Below, in pieces: positions 30,002-38,026 of a stretch of 44,873 nt of DNA. The DNA comes from a virus, in the IMG/VR virus record IMGVR_UViG_3300015245_000016, positions 1 to 44,873 of that record; one strand, 5' to 3'. The stretch's first letter is position 1. Each line of letters opens with the position of its first letter. Both the position numbers and the translations under genes were made by a program. Below the pieces are notes generated by a model. It was not told the origin of the DNA and searched no databases. It saw only the letters and a program-made list of their open reading frames with translations.

Positions 30002-32508
30002 AAAAACTTGCAATCCTCCTTCTCTTGTCTGTATCAGCATTCGCACAACAGATAAATCTTGGGCCAACGAATCCGCAGGTGAAGGGATACCTCCAGCCTA
30101 ATAATGGAGGTATTTCTGGAGGTGCATGGGTAAGTGGGCCATACGCTCAAGGTTCGATAGTTACCTTCAACGGCTCTACGTATCTTGCCTTAGCTTTCAA
30201 TACAGGTGTGACGCCAGGGACGAATCCTACTTACTGGACATTGCTGCCCGGAATAGTAAACAGTGTTCCCTTGGCAGCACAGAATGTATCTCAGCCGGGA
30301 ACAACATCCCTTGGCGTAAATACTTTGAATAATGTTCTTTACGCCGCGCAGTGGTGCACGACACCGGGAGTTCTAGATCAGAGCTGCTTGTCGAATACGG
30401 TTACTGCAGTCGGATCTTCCAATGTCACTATTTCTGTAAATTCAATCATACCTATTACATCAACATTTACTGTACCTGCGAATATCTCTCTGCGTGTGGT
30501 TGGTTCCGGTGGGTTCAATATCTCTGCTGGGCAATCTCTCATCATCGGTGGTCCTTTTGATGCACCCATCCAGAAAGTATTCTTCGGAACCGGTTCACCT
30601 TACTTTTACGGAAGCAATGTATCTGTGCTTGTTCTTCCGCAATGGTTTGGAGCCACCGGCAACGGTAAGGCGATGGGATATAACGTAACGGCAGGTAACG
30701 CAACAATTACTCTGCGCCCTCTGTCGGTCAACAACTTCGTTACTGGCGATGTAGTAACAATGGTTGGGGCTGGGACATCAGGAGCAAATCTTACAGCAAC
30801 CTTGACTGTATCCGGTGGAGTTATAACAACTTCTCCTGCGGCCATAACAACCGTTTCAGATCTTCCTATCTACAATGAGGACGATTCTGCGGCATTGAAC
30901 GCATGGACGAACTCGGTAAGAGGCAATACTGTCCTAGGGGCTTTCTATGACAATCGCTCTGGATATGGTCCCGCAAAGCTCTACATGCCCAAAGGGGTAT
31001 ATCAGGTTTGCACTACTCCGGTACTTGTATACGCATCGACAGTAATCGAGTCGGAAGAGGGAAGCACTAATGTAGGAGGTTCATTCTCGCAGTGCAATCC
31101 CTCCATTAGCGTTCTTAAGATAAGCGCTAATAACTTCGATCCTCAGGGAGTTCCCCATAACTTTGGCAATGGAAACTCATTCTTCAAGCATGTGCAAATC
31201 AGAGGAACTTATAATGCAGGCTCTATTACGAGATTCCCTACTATTCAATATTTGAATGCGGCTAATCTCCATAGCGATAATCGCTGGGACCATCCTATGT
31301 TTGAATCTGTAAACGGCCCAGGCTTCGGTTTGGGGTTCTCAACCACCGGGTCAGGAACTATAACTTCTGGATCTACTACTATGACTATCACAGATGCTTC
31401 TACATTTTGTAGTGCCGCATTCGCTGCTTCTATAGCTCAACCGTGCAATCAAGTGATCATTGTGGGTGCCGGAGCTGCGGGGGCGAATCTTACTGTTACG
31501 TTTACTGCTGGAGGAACTATTCCAGCTACGCCACTTCCTGGAAATCCTGCGGGAGCATCCTATACGGTCACTTTTACTCCAGCGACTTCGACGACAGTGA
31601 CAAACCCTGTTATCTATCCCGTAAAGGATGTAATAGGTGCTCTCACAATTGAGCATGCCGAAATGGATGGTGGCCAGTACTTCCTATTAGCCCAGAATAA
31701 TGCATCTGGTGATTTCACCATAATGGATTCTGAGATCTTCAATGCAAATAACGGAGCAATCATCTCAACAGCGTTGAAGCCGTTTAGCATGGCTCTGAAC
31801 AATATATTCTGTCAGGGATGCGGCGATGCTGTTGCGAGTGGTGTTGTTGGAACAGCAATCAATATGGTTGACCCATCGAACGCGAAGACAAATAACATCA
31901 GTATTCGTAATAGCCAATTTCTTCCTCTATTAAGTGGAGGGATTCAGCTTGGCGGTACGGTTCAGATCATTGGAGCGAATAGTATCGCTATCAGCAACAA
32001 TCGCTTCTATAACACCGATACGGTTGGCGCGAACAAAGCAATTTATATGCAGAATGCTTTCGACATCCATGTATCGGATAATCAGTTCTACTGGGATACG
32101 ACATTCAATACTGGATGGAATACTTCTAACCTTATTGAAGTCAATGATTCTAATTCACTTGTCCCGAACACGACGATTACGAACAACTCTTTCGTGAATA
32201 ACTCTGCGACTGCCTTCAATCTCGGAATAGCTCCGGATATCGCTCTTCCTGGATCAGTAATCGTTGGTAATGCATTCAGAGGTACTGGAACGTATACAAC
32301 ACTTTATAACGCTAATATTACTGGAGTCGGTATTCGTAACACATTTACTACCCAAAACTTTGTAGTAAAACAGAGTTCTGTCATACCAACTGTGGCAGGA
32401 CAAGCTGGTGATATTGTTTGGAATAGTGCACCAGCCCATACGGTTCCAATGGGATGGATTTATTCAGCATCGGTTCCAGGATGGCTCCCAATGGCAAATA
32501 TACCCTAA
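29998..32508 (+). CDS. Tailspike-like protein with signal peptide, CBM and beta-helix
   Basis: 836 aa. Residues 1-16 (MKKLAILLLLSVSAFA) form a Sec signal peptide with cleavage expected before QQ. Residues about 38-85 resemble a CBM5/12-type carbohydrate module (GSIVTFNGSTYLALAFNTGV, then PTYWTLL). From about 200 on, WFGATGNGK, NEDDSAALNAW and KLYMPKGVYQV mark the head of a right-handed beta-helix (pectate-lyase type), followed by Asn-rich coils. VGAG-x-x-GANLT occurs twice. It probably binds or cuts host polysaccharide. A signal peptide is unusual for a virion protein. Confidence 0.8.
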   Translation: MKKLAILLLLSVSAFAQQINLGPTNPQVKGYLQPNNGGISGGAWVSGPYAQGSIVTFNGSTYLALAFNTGVTPGTNPTYWTLLPGIVNSVPLAAQNVSQPGTTSLGVNTLNNVLYAAQWCTTPGVLDQSCLSNTVTAVGSSNVTISVNSIIPITSTFTVPANISLRVVGSGGFNISAGQSLIIGGPFDAPIQKVFFGTGSPYFYGSNVSVLVLPQWFGATGNGKAMGYNVTAGNATITLRPLSVNNFVTGDVVTMVGAGTSGANLTATLTVSGGVITTSPAAITTVSDLPIYNEDDSAALNAWTNSVRGNTVLGAFYDNRSGYGPAKLYMPKGVYQVCTTPVLVYASTVIESEEGSTNVGGSFSQCNPSISVLKISANNFDPQGVPHNFGNGNSFFKHVQIRGTYNAGSITRFPTIQYLNAANLHSDNRWDHPMFESVNGPGFGLGFSTTGSGTITSGSTTMTITDASTFCSAAFAASIAQPCNQVIIVGAGAAGANLTVTFTAGGTIPATPLPGNPAGASYTVTFTPATSTTVTNPVIYPVKDVIGALTIEHAEMDGGQYFLLAQNNASGDFTIMDSEIFNANNGAIISTALKPFSMALNNIFCQGCGDAVASGVVGTAINMVDPSNAKTNNISIRNSQFLPLLSGGIQLGGTVQIIGANSIAISNNRFYNTDTVGANKAIYMQNAFDIHVSDNQFYWDTTFNTGWNTSNLIEVNDSNSLVPNTTITNNSFVNNSATAFNLGIAPDIALPGSVIVGNAFRGTGTYTTLYNANITGVGIRNTFTTQNFVVKQSSVIPTVAGQAGDIVWNSAPAHTVPMGWIYSASVPGWLPMANIP

Positions 32509-32524
32509 ACCTGAAAGGATTTAT

Positions 32525-32845
32525 ATGAATATAGATTTTATTAAAAATATATCTGATGGGGTTATATCAATTCCTTTTGTAACTAATGAGATATTCACAA
32601 AGGTATTTGTGACTCTCAAGATAAATTCTCCTGATACTTCATCTACGGTTACGATAGATATATCTACTCCGTATAATGTCTGCTACTACACTCCTAATGT
32701 CTTTTCATTGAATGGGAATCCAAATTCTACTGTAGTTTTTGGTTTTTCTGCTGGTCTATTTTCACTCTATAGGGTTCCTGTCTCTATAACTCTTACACCT
32801 ACTGGAACTTCTGGTTCGTATGAAATATTCGTTCATGTTGAGTAA
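32525..32845 (+). CDS. Small beta-rich tail-region protein
   Basis: 106 aa, starting MNIDFIKNISDGVISIPFVT. GAAAGGATTTAT precedes the ATG. All-beta composition (Ser, Thr, Ile, Val). It lies between the tailspike and fibre genes and could be a fibre accessory or chaperone. Family not recognised. Confidence 0.6.
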   Translation: MNIDFIKNISDGVISIPFVTNEIFTKVFVTLKINSPDTSSTVTIDISTPYNVCYYTPNVFSLNGNPNSTVVFGFSAGLFSLYRVPVSITLTPTGTSGSYEIFVHVE

Positions 32846-32857
32846 CTTAGGAGAAAT

Positions 32858-34444
32858 ATGAAGAAGCTAATCTTTATTCTCGTTTTTATTGGCTCTTCTG
32901 CAATAGCGCAACAGACTGCGACAATTACAGATTCTGATGGAATCGTGTGGATCAATGGTACTTGGTCTGCAACACTAATCTGCCCTGCCGGGCAGCCAAC
33001 AGTCAACAGGATTCCTCTTACGGCGCAACAGCAATACGCCCAGGGGACACTCAACGGATCAGGTGCATTGTCGGCTACGCTGATTCCGACAAATACTCTG
33101 GATCAGAGTGGGGCAACTTGGAAGTTCACCATCAATCCTAATGCGGGTGTAATGGGTAACATTGTATCCACAACGGTGACGAGTACTACTCAGAACCTTA
33201 CCTCGATATTATCGGCAGGAACTACGGCACCACGGTTTCCGGCTAACGCAACGGCGTTCGGCTACGCTGACGTGGAAATCTATCCTACACCTGCATTGGG
33301 GGCGACTTACTACAATACCACCACGCCAACTCTGCGACAGTTCAGCTTGAATGGTTGGACATCCCCAGCCAGCGGTGGTGGGGCTGGTACTGTGACCACT
33401 GTAGGAGCCACAGGGAATGCCATCGTCGCCGTGAATGTGACTAATCCTACGACGACACCATTGATTGTATTGACGCTTCCGAATCAGGCAGCGAACTGCG
33501 CGCTCGGGAATTTCACTGGATCGGCAGCCGCACCTAGTTGTAGTTCGACTCCACAGTTCAATGGAGTGAACATCACTGGCTTGAACTTTACTCAATTGGG
33601 CGGTACAGCTTCTATAGCCCAGCTTCCTGCGACAGTAATGCAAACGGTGGGGACTGCTACGGCCAATGTGATTCTCAAGCGAACCACGAGTAATACCTCT
33701 ACTGACTCTTCCTTGACAGACAATGGGACAGCTATAACAACGGCTGAACCTATAACAGCAGCATCGTTTACTGGTCCGCTTGTGGGGAATGCGACAACGG
33801 CGACAACGGCGACAAATTTGCCCGGTGGACTTCTGGGCTCAATGCCATATCAGTCTGCGGCGGCAACCACCGCGATGCTTGCTGGAAGTACTTCTTCTGC
33901 GCTAGCGGTTCTTACTCAGACGGGAACAGGAACAATAAGCGCCGTTCCGGCCTGGAATGCTACTACGGGAACGGGAGTAGCTGTATTTGCTACTTCGCCA
34001 ACTATCACAGCGCCTACATTGTCAGGAACTACGAATAGCGGTCCAATAACGGCTAATGGTGCTCTTACTACCAATCTCAGCTTGGTATCTACTCGCGCAA
34101 CCGGCACAGCGCCTCTGACAATAACGTCAGTGACTCCAGTGGCGAATATGGTTGTTGCAAAACATCCGACTGAACTGTATTGCGGAACCACGGTAACTTG
34201 CTCTGCTACAGCACAGACTGGTGGGCAGATTGTCTATGGCACTGTGCAGCTATCCTCTGGAGCAGCTATAGTTACGGGAATTTCCCCGGCTTTCGCAGAT
34301 CTATTATATTCATGCACGGCAACCGTTAAAGCAGCTGCAATTGTAACTAATGTTTTAGCGGTAGCTAATACTTCCACTAGCTCTATAACAATTACTGGAG
34401 CTGCTGCCTCTTCTGATATCGTAAGCTATATCTGTATTCGCTGA
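32858..34444 (+). CDS. Tail-fibre-like protein with signal peptide
   Basis: 528 aa. MKKLIFILVFIGSSAIA (1-17) is a Sec signal peptide before QQ. The rest is Thr/Ala/Gly-rich fibre sequence with repeats (NATTATTATNLPGG, TGTGTISAVPAWNATTGTGV), ending in a compact domain with two Cys pairs (about 448-528: YCGTTVTCSATAQTGGQIVY). Such tips often bind receptors. TAGGAGAAAT is the ribosome site. The start and tip both look like those of acidobacterial exported proteins. Confidence 0.72.
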   Translation: MKKLIFILVFIGSSAIAQQTATITDSDGIVWINGTWSATLICPAGQPTVNRIPLTAQQQYAQGTLNGSGALSATLIPTNTLDQSGATWKFTINPNAGVMGNIVSTTVTSTTQNLTSILSAGTTAPRFPANATAFGYADVEIYPTPALGATYYNTTTPTLRQFSLNGWTSPASGGGAGTVTTVGATGNAIVAVNVTNPTTTPLIVLTLPNQAANCALGNFTGSAAAPSCSSTPQFNGVNITGLNFTQLGGTASIAQLPATVMQTVGTATANVILKRTTSNTSTDSSLTDNGTAITTAEPITAASFTGPLVGNATTATTATNLPGGLLGSMPYQSAAATTAMLAGSTSSALAVLTQTGTGTISAVPAWNATTGTGVAVFATSPTITAPTLSGTTNSGPITANGALTTNLSLVSTRATGTAPLTITSVTPVANMVVAKHPTELYCGTTVTCSATAQTGGQIVYGTVQLSSGAAIVTGISPAFADLLYSCTATVKAAAIVTNVLAVANTSTSSITITGAAASSDIVSYICIR

Positions 34445-34510
34445 TTCACTTTGTCTTTGATCTGCCTCCTGAACGATGAATAAGGGAGAAACCAATATAC
34501 GGAGCTGAGA

Positions 34511-34882
34511 ATGTCCCCACTGCCCGAGTACTTCCCGAATGAAGGAGTCGAGTCTCTTACGATCCTTACGAAAGGTACCGGCGGCGGTAAATCCGTCATA
34601 GCTCGTATAGAAGTTCTTGAAGATAGAGATAGGGAACAGAGGATAGGATATGCAGAATATAGACTACAAACCCGTGAATCCATCAGCAGGATTGAGAATG
34701 AGATGGATAATCGCATGAAAACATTACAGTTAGACATTGATCAAGAGATGAAGGAGATCCGCAAAGACAATGCGGAGATCGAGAATGAGCGCCATGCTGA
34801 GATGAAGAGATATATGCAGGCCATCATTGGGATGCTCTTTATAGCTCTTGGCACAGTTCTCTGGAAGCTAATCGAGAAATAA
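34511..34882 (+). CDS. Coiled-coil protein with C-terminal membrane anchor (XhlA-like)
   Basis: 123 aa. Residues 30-98 are a charged coiled coil (ISRIENEMDNRMKTLQLDID and onward), and 101-119 (QAIIGMLFIALGTVLWKLI) a transmembrane helix. This order matches XhlA-type proteins that help holins or tether lysis complexes. It begins the lysis region. GGAGCTGAGA precedes the ATG. Confidence 0.65.
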   Translation: MSPLPEYFPNEGVESLTILTKGTGGGKSVIARIEVLEDRDREQRIGYAEYRLQTRESISRIENEMDNRMKTLQLDIDQEMKEIRKDNAEIENERHAEMKRYMQAIIGMLFIALGTVLWKLIEK

Positions 34883-34900
34883 GGCCCCGTCACCGAGGCC
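34883..34900 (-). terminator. Leftward terminator after the membrane-protein genes
   Basis: On the minus strand GGCC-U-CG-GUGA-CG-G-GGCC pairs with one U-G wobble and is followed by TTATTTCTC. On the plus strand the same bases give a C-A mismatch, so it serves leftward transcripts better. Confidence 0.55.
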
Positions 34901-34907
34901 CTACTAG

Positions 34908-35033
34908 TTATTTAGGGTCTACTGGCTTAGGTGGGTTGATCGGTGGAGGAGAGGGCGGTTTCGGCCCCACTGCTGGACTATAACCGGGAGGAACGATAGG
35001 CGGTTTTGGCCCTACCGAAGCTGCTTCAATCAC
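34908..35033 (-). CDS. Proline-rich 41-aa reading frame
   Basis: GTG 35033 overlaps the stop of the upstream membrane gene. The frame reads VIEAASVGPKPPIVPPGYSP and continues with PKPPSPPPINPPKPVDPK. Proline content this high is unlikely by chance in this base composition and recalls proline-rich periplasmic linkers of spanins. It may be a coupled gene or a frameshifted tail of the membrane protein. Confidence 0.4.
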   Translation of the reverse strand: MIEAASVGPKPPIVPPGYSPAVGPKPPSPPPINPPKPVDPK

Positions 35034-35466
35034 TGACAACATAATGCCCCTTTCTGCGATATAAGATACCGCATACATAGATCATGCACGATAGATAGAG
35101 AGGACGCAAAACATCTGCGAATCTCACGGCTATATGCCAATTGTGCGTAAGGAACATGCTGATGTGGATTGTCTCTGGAATGATATAGATCATCATGGCC
35201 TGACCGATGAAGCTCTTTACTATCAATCTCTTGCATTCGAGATATGCCAATAGGAATAGAAAGAACCCCACAATCTCAAAGCTATAGTAGAGATAGAAAT
35301 AGGTTATCGGCCCCATTGGCGTCAAGAGAATGTAGTCGCAGAAGACCCGAGCGATCAGCATCGTCATGAGCCAGCGCATCATAAGCGAAGTCTCCCGCCA
35401 GATCATGAGCCAGAGAAGAAAAGTGTGAACTAGAATGGTTGACCAAGAAAAGAAGGAATCGATCAT
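35026..35466 (-). CDS. Multi-span membrane protein, leftward in the lysis region
   Basis: 146 aa with about four or five hydrophobic helices (WSTILVHTFLLWLMIW, WLMTMLIARVFCDYILL, YSFEIVGFFLFLLAYL, AMMIYIIPETIHISMFL and PLYLSCMIYVCGILY). There is no ribosome site. TATACT (35479-35474) lies seven bases before ATG 35466, predicting a leaderless transcript. It diverges from the lysozyme gene 21 bp away. Possible roles are antiholin, lysis control or exclusion; unproven. Confidence 0.68.
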   Translation of the reverse strand: MIDSFFSWSTILVHTFLLWLMIWRETSLMMRWLMTMLIARVFCDYILLTPMGPITYFYLYYSFEIVGFFLFLLAYLECKRLIVKSFIGQAMMIYIIPETIHISMFLTHNWHIAVRFADVLRPLYLSCMIYVCGILYRRKGHYVVSD

Positions 35467-35473
35467 ACCATCA

Positions 35474-35481
35474 AGTATAAT
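35474..35481. promoter_or_regulatory. Overlapping divergent -10 boxes
   Basis: AGTATAAT holds TATAAT rightward (35476-35481, exactly -12 to -7 from the lysozyme ATG 35488) and TATACT leftward (35479-35474, seven bases from ATG 35466). Four of six bases are shared, so polymerase could serve only one direction at a time. Neither gene has a ribosome site. Confidence 0.55.
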
Positions 35482-35487
35482 GGCCCC

Positions 35488-35925
35488 ATGACGCGTATAG
35501 CATCATCTCGTGGCCGCGATCTGATCGAGAGCGTAGAAGGCTTGCGGATGAAAGCGTACCAAGATGGTAATGGTGTCTGGACCCTCGCTTACGGCCATAC
35601 TGCCAATGTCCACCCCGGCGATACCTGCACACAGGAACAGGCCGATGCCTATCTCGCCGGTGACCTCCATCAGGCTGAATGGGCTGTCAATACCTTCGTC
35701 AAGATGCCGATCAACCAGAACCAGTTCGATGCCCTATGTTCCTTTGTTTACAACATAGGATCTGGCAATTTCAGCAAATCAACGATGTTGAAGCTGTTAA
35801 ACGAAGGGAAGTACGAAGAAGCCGCACAGCAGTTCTTTGTGTGGGTCAAAGTGGCTGGTAAGTTTAGCCAAGGACTCATGAACCGTCGGATCAAGGAAGA
35901 AACATTGTTCATGGAGGCAGTATGA
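35488..35925 (+). CDS. Endolysin, GH24 lysozyme
   Basis: 145 aa. The catalytic layout of T4/P22-type lysozymes is present: Glu17 in SVEG, Asp26 in AYQDGNG and Thr32 in WTLAYGHT, with the expected E-9-D-6-T spacing. NQNQFDALCSFVYNIGSGNF (about 75-95) matches the C-lobe signature. It cleaves peptidoglycan at the end of infection. No signal-anchor sequence, so release needs a holin, matching the small membrane genes that follow. Confidence 0.93.
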   Translation: MTRIASSRGRDLIESVEGLRMKAYQDGNGVWTLAYGHTANVHPGDTCTQEQADAYLAGDLHQAEWAVNTFVKMPINQNQFDALCSFVYNIGSGNFSKSTMLKLLNEGKYEEAAQQFFVWVKVAGKFSQGLMNRRIKEETLFMEAV

Positions 35926-36020
35926 TCACAGCGTTTTTCGTAAAGGCTTATAACTCAGTCGTTTCCTTCTTCTCATCGGTAAAGGCTTGGTTCAAGAAGA
36001 TGTTTGTGAGACAGGCATGA
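35922..36020 (+). CDS. Amphipathic 32-aa peptide in lysis cassette
   Basis: MITAFFVKAYNSVVSFFSSV then KAWFKKMFVRQA. GGAGGCAGT precedes the ATG, and both ends overlap neighbours by ATGA. Phe, Val and Lys spacing makes an amphipathic, membrane-active helix. It may be a small holin, holin modulator or toxic peptide. Inference only. Confidence 0.55.
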   Translation: MITAFFVKAYNSVVSFFSSVKAWFKKMFVRQA

Positions 36021-36205
36021 ACGATCAAGCGGGAACGATAACTCAGATTATTTCTGTGGTGTTGATCGTCTTGGGACTAGGGGCCATAGCCTCGGCAGAT
36101 CACTTCAACATGCGCGATCTGGCTAATGCTGGAACCGTTGTCGTCGGCGCAGGTGTCGGTTTGCTTACCGGTAAAGCGTTGAGAAATAAGGATCCTCAAG
36201 TATGA
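36017..36205 (+). CDS. Putative holin (two-span)
   Basis: 62 aa, starting MNDQAGTITQIISVVLIVLG. Two hydrophobic helices (TQIISVVLIVLGLGAIASA and ANAGTVVVGAGVGLLTGKAL) are joined by a short loop, with a basic C-terminus: the small class II holin layout. It lies directly downstream of the lysozyme gene. ATG 36017 is chosen for the ATGA overlap. It would form membrane lesions that release the lysozyme. Confidence 0.62.
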   Translation: MNDQAGTITQIISVVLIVLGLGAIASADHFNMRDLANAGTVVVGAGVGLLTGKALRNKDPQV

Positions 36206-36906
36206 GTGCCTTCCTGAAGTTGCATGAGAGATTGATTCTTATCGTCCTGGGCCTGCTTGTTGCAGGCTTTCTTGTTTGGAAGTTCCTTGATCATTCCGCA
36301 GCCGTCGCCGATAAGAAGTCGCTTCAGGCCGATGCGGTACTCCAGCAGCAAACAGTGATAAATAACAATCTGGCTGCGCAGGTCAAGAGCCAGGGAGATA
36401 CTCTGACGCAGCTGGTAGTGCAAGTCTCCCAGGAGAATGCGGCGCTCCTACAGGCCATTCAGGTGAGATCTACGGCCACCGTGGTGCAGCAAAAGGTCGA
36501 TAAAAATCTTCCTTTACCAGAACTAGCGACTCGTTGGGAGAATCTAGCATCACTACAGCCCACAGACATCACCGCAACGACGTCAGGATTGGTTGTGAGC
36601 GACGCAGGAAGCCGGATGACAGTCCAGGCCCTTGAAAACCTTCCTACGCTCACCCAGAACCTTGCTGACACCCAGGCTATAGTCCAAAACAAGGATTCTC
36701 AGATATCTAGCATGACGGAGTTCCAGGGAACTCTCCAGACGCAAGTCAAAGGGCTCAACCTACAAATCACTGACGCGGACAAGGCATGTAAGCTTCAGGT
36801 ATCGGCAGTAAAGTCCGATGCCCGTAAATCGAAGATGAAGTGGTTCCTCACCGGTATAGGTATTGGTATCGGCGGCGGGGTCGCCATTATGGCGAAGCTA
36901 CTTTAA
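36202..36906 (+). CDS. Membrane-anchored coiled-coil protein (spanin-like)
   Basis: 234 aa. N-terminal transmembrane helix (LILIVLGLLVAGFLVWKFL, 11-29), a long Gln/Val-rich coiled coil (about 35-190), and a C-terminal Gly-rich hydrophobic helix (WFLTGIGIGIGGGVAIMAKL). Rz-type inner spanins have the first two parts. Unimolecular spanins instead carry a lipobox, absent here. The position after holin and lysozyme supports an envelope-disruption role. Confidence 0.58.
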   Translation: MSAFLKLHERLILIVLGLLVAGFLVWKFLDHSAAVADKKSLQADAVLQQQTVINNNLAAQVKSQGDTLTQLVVQVSQENAALLQAIQVRSTATVVQQKVDKNLPLPELATRWENLASLQPTDITATTSGLVVSDAGSRMTVQALENLPTLTQNLADTQAIVQNKDSQISSMTEFQGTLQTQVKGLNLQITDADKACKLQVSAVKSDARKSKMKWFLTGIGIGIGGGVAIMAKLL

Positions 36907-37070
36907 TACGGGAAGAAATACTCTAGGGCCTTCCAGCCATAAAATAACCCCGTCAGAACTGCGATAGGACTATACAGTATAACTACACCGATGAAAGCCC
37001 ACCATAGCATCCGCATGGTTCGCATAGCATCTTCTTTTACTCTTGCTTCAATAAGCTCGTCGAATGACAT
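36903..37070 (-). CDS. Single-span membrane protein
   Basis: 55 aa, starting MSFDELIEARVKEDAMRTMR with a hydrophobic helix (MLWWAFIGVVILYSPIAVLT). GGAGGTACCACA precedes ATG 37070. Its stop overlaps the stop of the convergent spanin-like gene by four bases. Last gene of the leftward operon. Confidence 0.58.
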   Translation of the reverse strand: MSFDELIEARVKEDAMRTMRMLWWAFIGVVILYSPIAVLTGLFYGWKALEYFFPY

Positions 37071-37237
37071 TGTGGTACCTCCAATGCAGATAAGATCTCG
37101 TCAGCGATTGCTAAAAGATCAAATATTCCATCCAATCCAACTCCTTTATAATCTTCATCGCTAAAGTCTCCATAACAGCAAACTTTCTGTTTCATGGCCT
37201 CGACCAAGATTATTTGAGCGATCTCATCTCGTGTCAT
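37037..37237 (-). CDS. Small acidic hypothetical protein
   Basis: 66 aa, starting MTRDEIAQIILVEAMKQKVC. Acidic helical protein. AGAGGTTACTCG precedes the ATG, and its 3' end overlaps the next gene's ribosome site and start. Function unknown. Confidence 0.6.
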   Translation of the reverse strand: MTRDEIAQIILVEAMKQKVCCYGDFSDEDYKGVGLDGIFDLLAIADEILSALEVPQCHSTSLLKQE

Positions 37238-37431
37238 CGAGTAACCTCTTGCTCTATTATGCGCTTGGCAGCCTCAACCCAATGAGCTTCATTAAGGTCA
37301 TTGTTGTACTTCCGCGAGTCCGAAAGCGCAATTCCTTCTACGCCATCGACCAGGTGTAGGCCGCTAAACGACTGAACGAACGCCTTCGGGTATTTTGTGA
37401 GAACGATACGTTTTGCAGCTCTGATATCCAC
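37234..37431 (-). CDS. Small hypothetical protein, GTG start
   Basis: 65 aa. The GTG start directly follows the previous TAA. It starts MDIRAAKRIVLTKYPKAFVQ and includes SDSRKYNNDLNEAHWVEAAK, a small alpha/beta layout like other phage proteins with an A-W-x-x-A-A ending. Function unknown. Confidence 0.6.
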   Translation of the reverse strand: MDIRAAKRIVLTKYPKAFVQSFSGLHLVDGVEGIALSDSRKYNNDLNEAHWVEAAKRIIEQEVTR

Positions 37432-37668
37432 TTAGTTCACTCTCTTTTCTTCGCATCTAACGTAGCGTACCGGTTTGTAATGGATGTGAGGGAACTCTTT
37501 ATGCCATCGGTCACAACTCGCCTGGCAAGTTTCTAGGCTTACGAATGGCATATCTTCCACATTGTCCACAGTAAAAGTTTTTATGCCATTATTCGCTTCG
37601 GCAAGCCAGAACTCTTGATATACCTGCGGATTGAGATTCAAATGCTGTATGCCCATCTCTACTGTCAT
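37432..37668 (-). CDS. Small hypothetical protein
   Basis: 78 aa, starting MTVEMGIQHLNLNPQVYQEF. The end (FPHIHYKPVRYVRCEEKRVN) resembles the C-terminus of the 60-aa gene at 44657 (TEYKPVKYYLASK), and both carry a central segment in which a Cys-containing helix precedes W-K or W-H. They may be distant paralogues. GAGGACTATTCT is the ribosome site. Confidence 0.6.
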   Translation of the reverse strand: MTVEMGIQHLNLNPQVYQEFWLAEANNGIKTFTVDNVEDMPFVSLETCQASCDRWHKEFPHIHYKPVRYVRCEEKRVN

Positions 37669-37868
37669 AGAATAGTCCTCGATCCTGTCAATTCAACGTA
37701 AAACTCTTCAACCAACTTCGTCCACGGAACAAACACTTCATACTCACGATTGAATACAAAGTATTGATCGCACCGCGTGCAATGCTGCTTCCAGCTACCG
37801 TTCTCGAACGTCTGCACGGTGCGGAGTTTGTGGCGTAGATGGCTGCACAGGAAATCTTTGAAGCTCAT
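37665..37868 (-). CDS. Small zinc-finger-like protein
   Basis: 67 aa, starting MSFKDFLCSHLRHKLRTVQT. The pattern C-x2-H-x2-H plus HCTRCDQYF supplies Cys/His ligands for one zinc site. ATG 37868 forms an ATGA overlap with the upstream gene; a longer start at 37892 is less likely. Unknown role. Confidence 0.6.
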   Translation of the reverse strand: MSFKDFLCSHLRHKLRTVQTFENGSWKQHCTRCDQYFVFNREYEVFVPWTKLVEEFYVELTGSRTIL

Positions 37869-38026
37869 AAATGAGACCCCAATTCCTTGCATGCATTACG
37901 CCAGAAATCTATGCTCGTCTGCATTATTTTAATCTCTCGAAGGTGGTCCTCATATAGGACATATTGTCCATCTTGTACTGGCTCCATGCATGCATCATGC
38001 CCATAGCTATCAAATCTTGCGATCAC
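37865..38026 (-). CDS. Small hypothetical protein, GTG start
   Basis: 53 aa, read from GTG 38026 in a GTGA overlap. It runs VIARFDSYGHDACMEPVQDG, then a charged helical end (YEDHLREIKIMQTSIDFWRN). The helix resembles coiled-coil tails of small phage proteins. GGAGGATAAGGC precedes the GTG. Confidence 0.55.
   Translation of the reverse strand: MIARFDSYGHDACMEPVQDGQYVLYEDHLREIKIMQTSIDFWRNACKELGSHL

Noticed and set aside
33209-33643. Long minus-strand frames inside the fibre, tailspike and 1305-aa tail genes
   Set aside because: They are shadows created by repetitive Thr/Ala/Gly codons of the real plus-strand genes, without ribosome sites.
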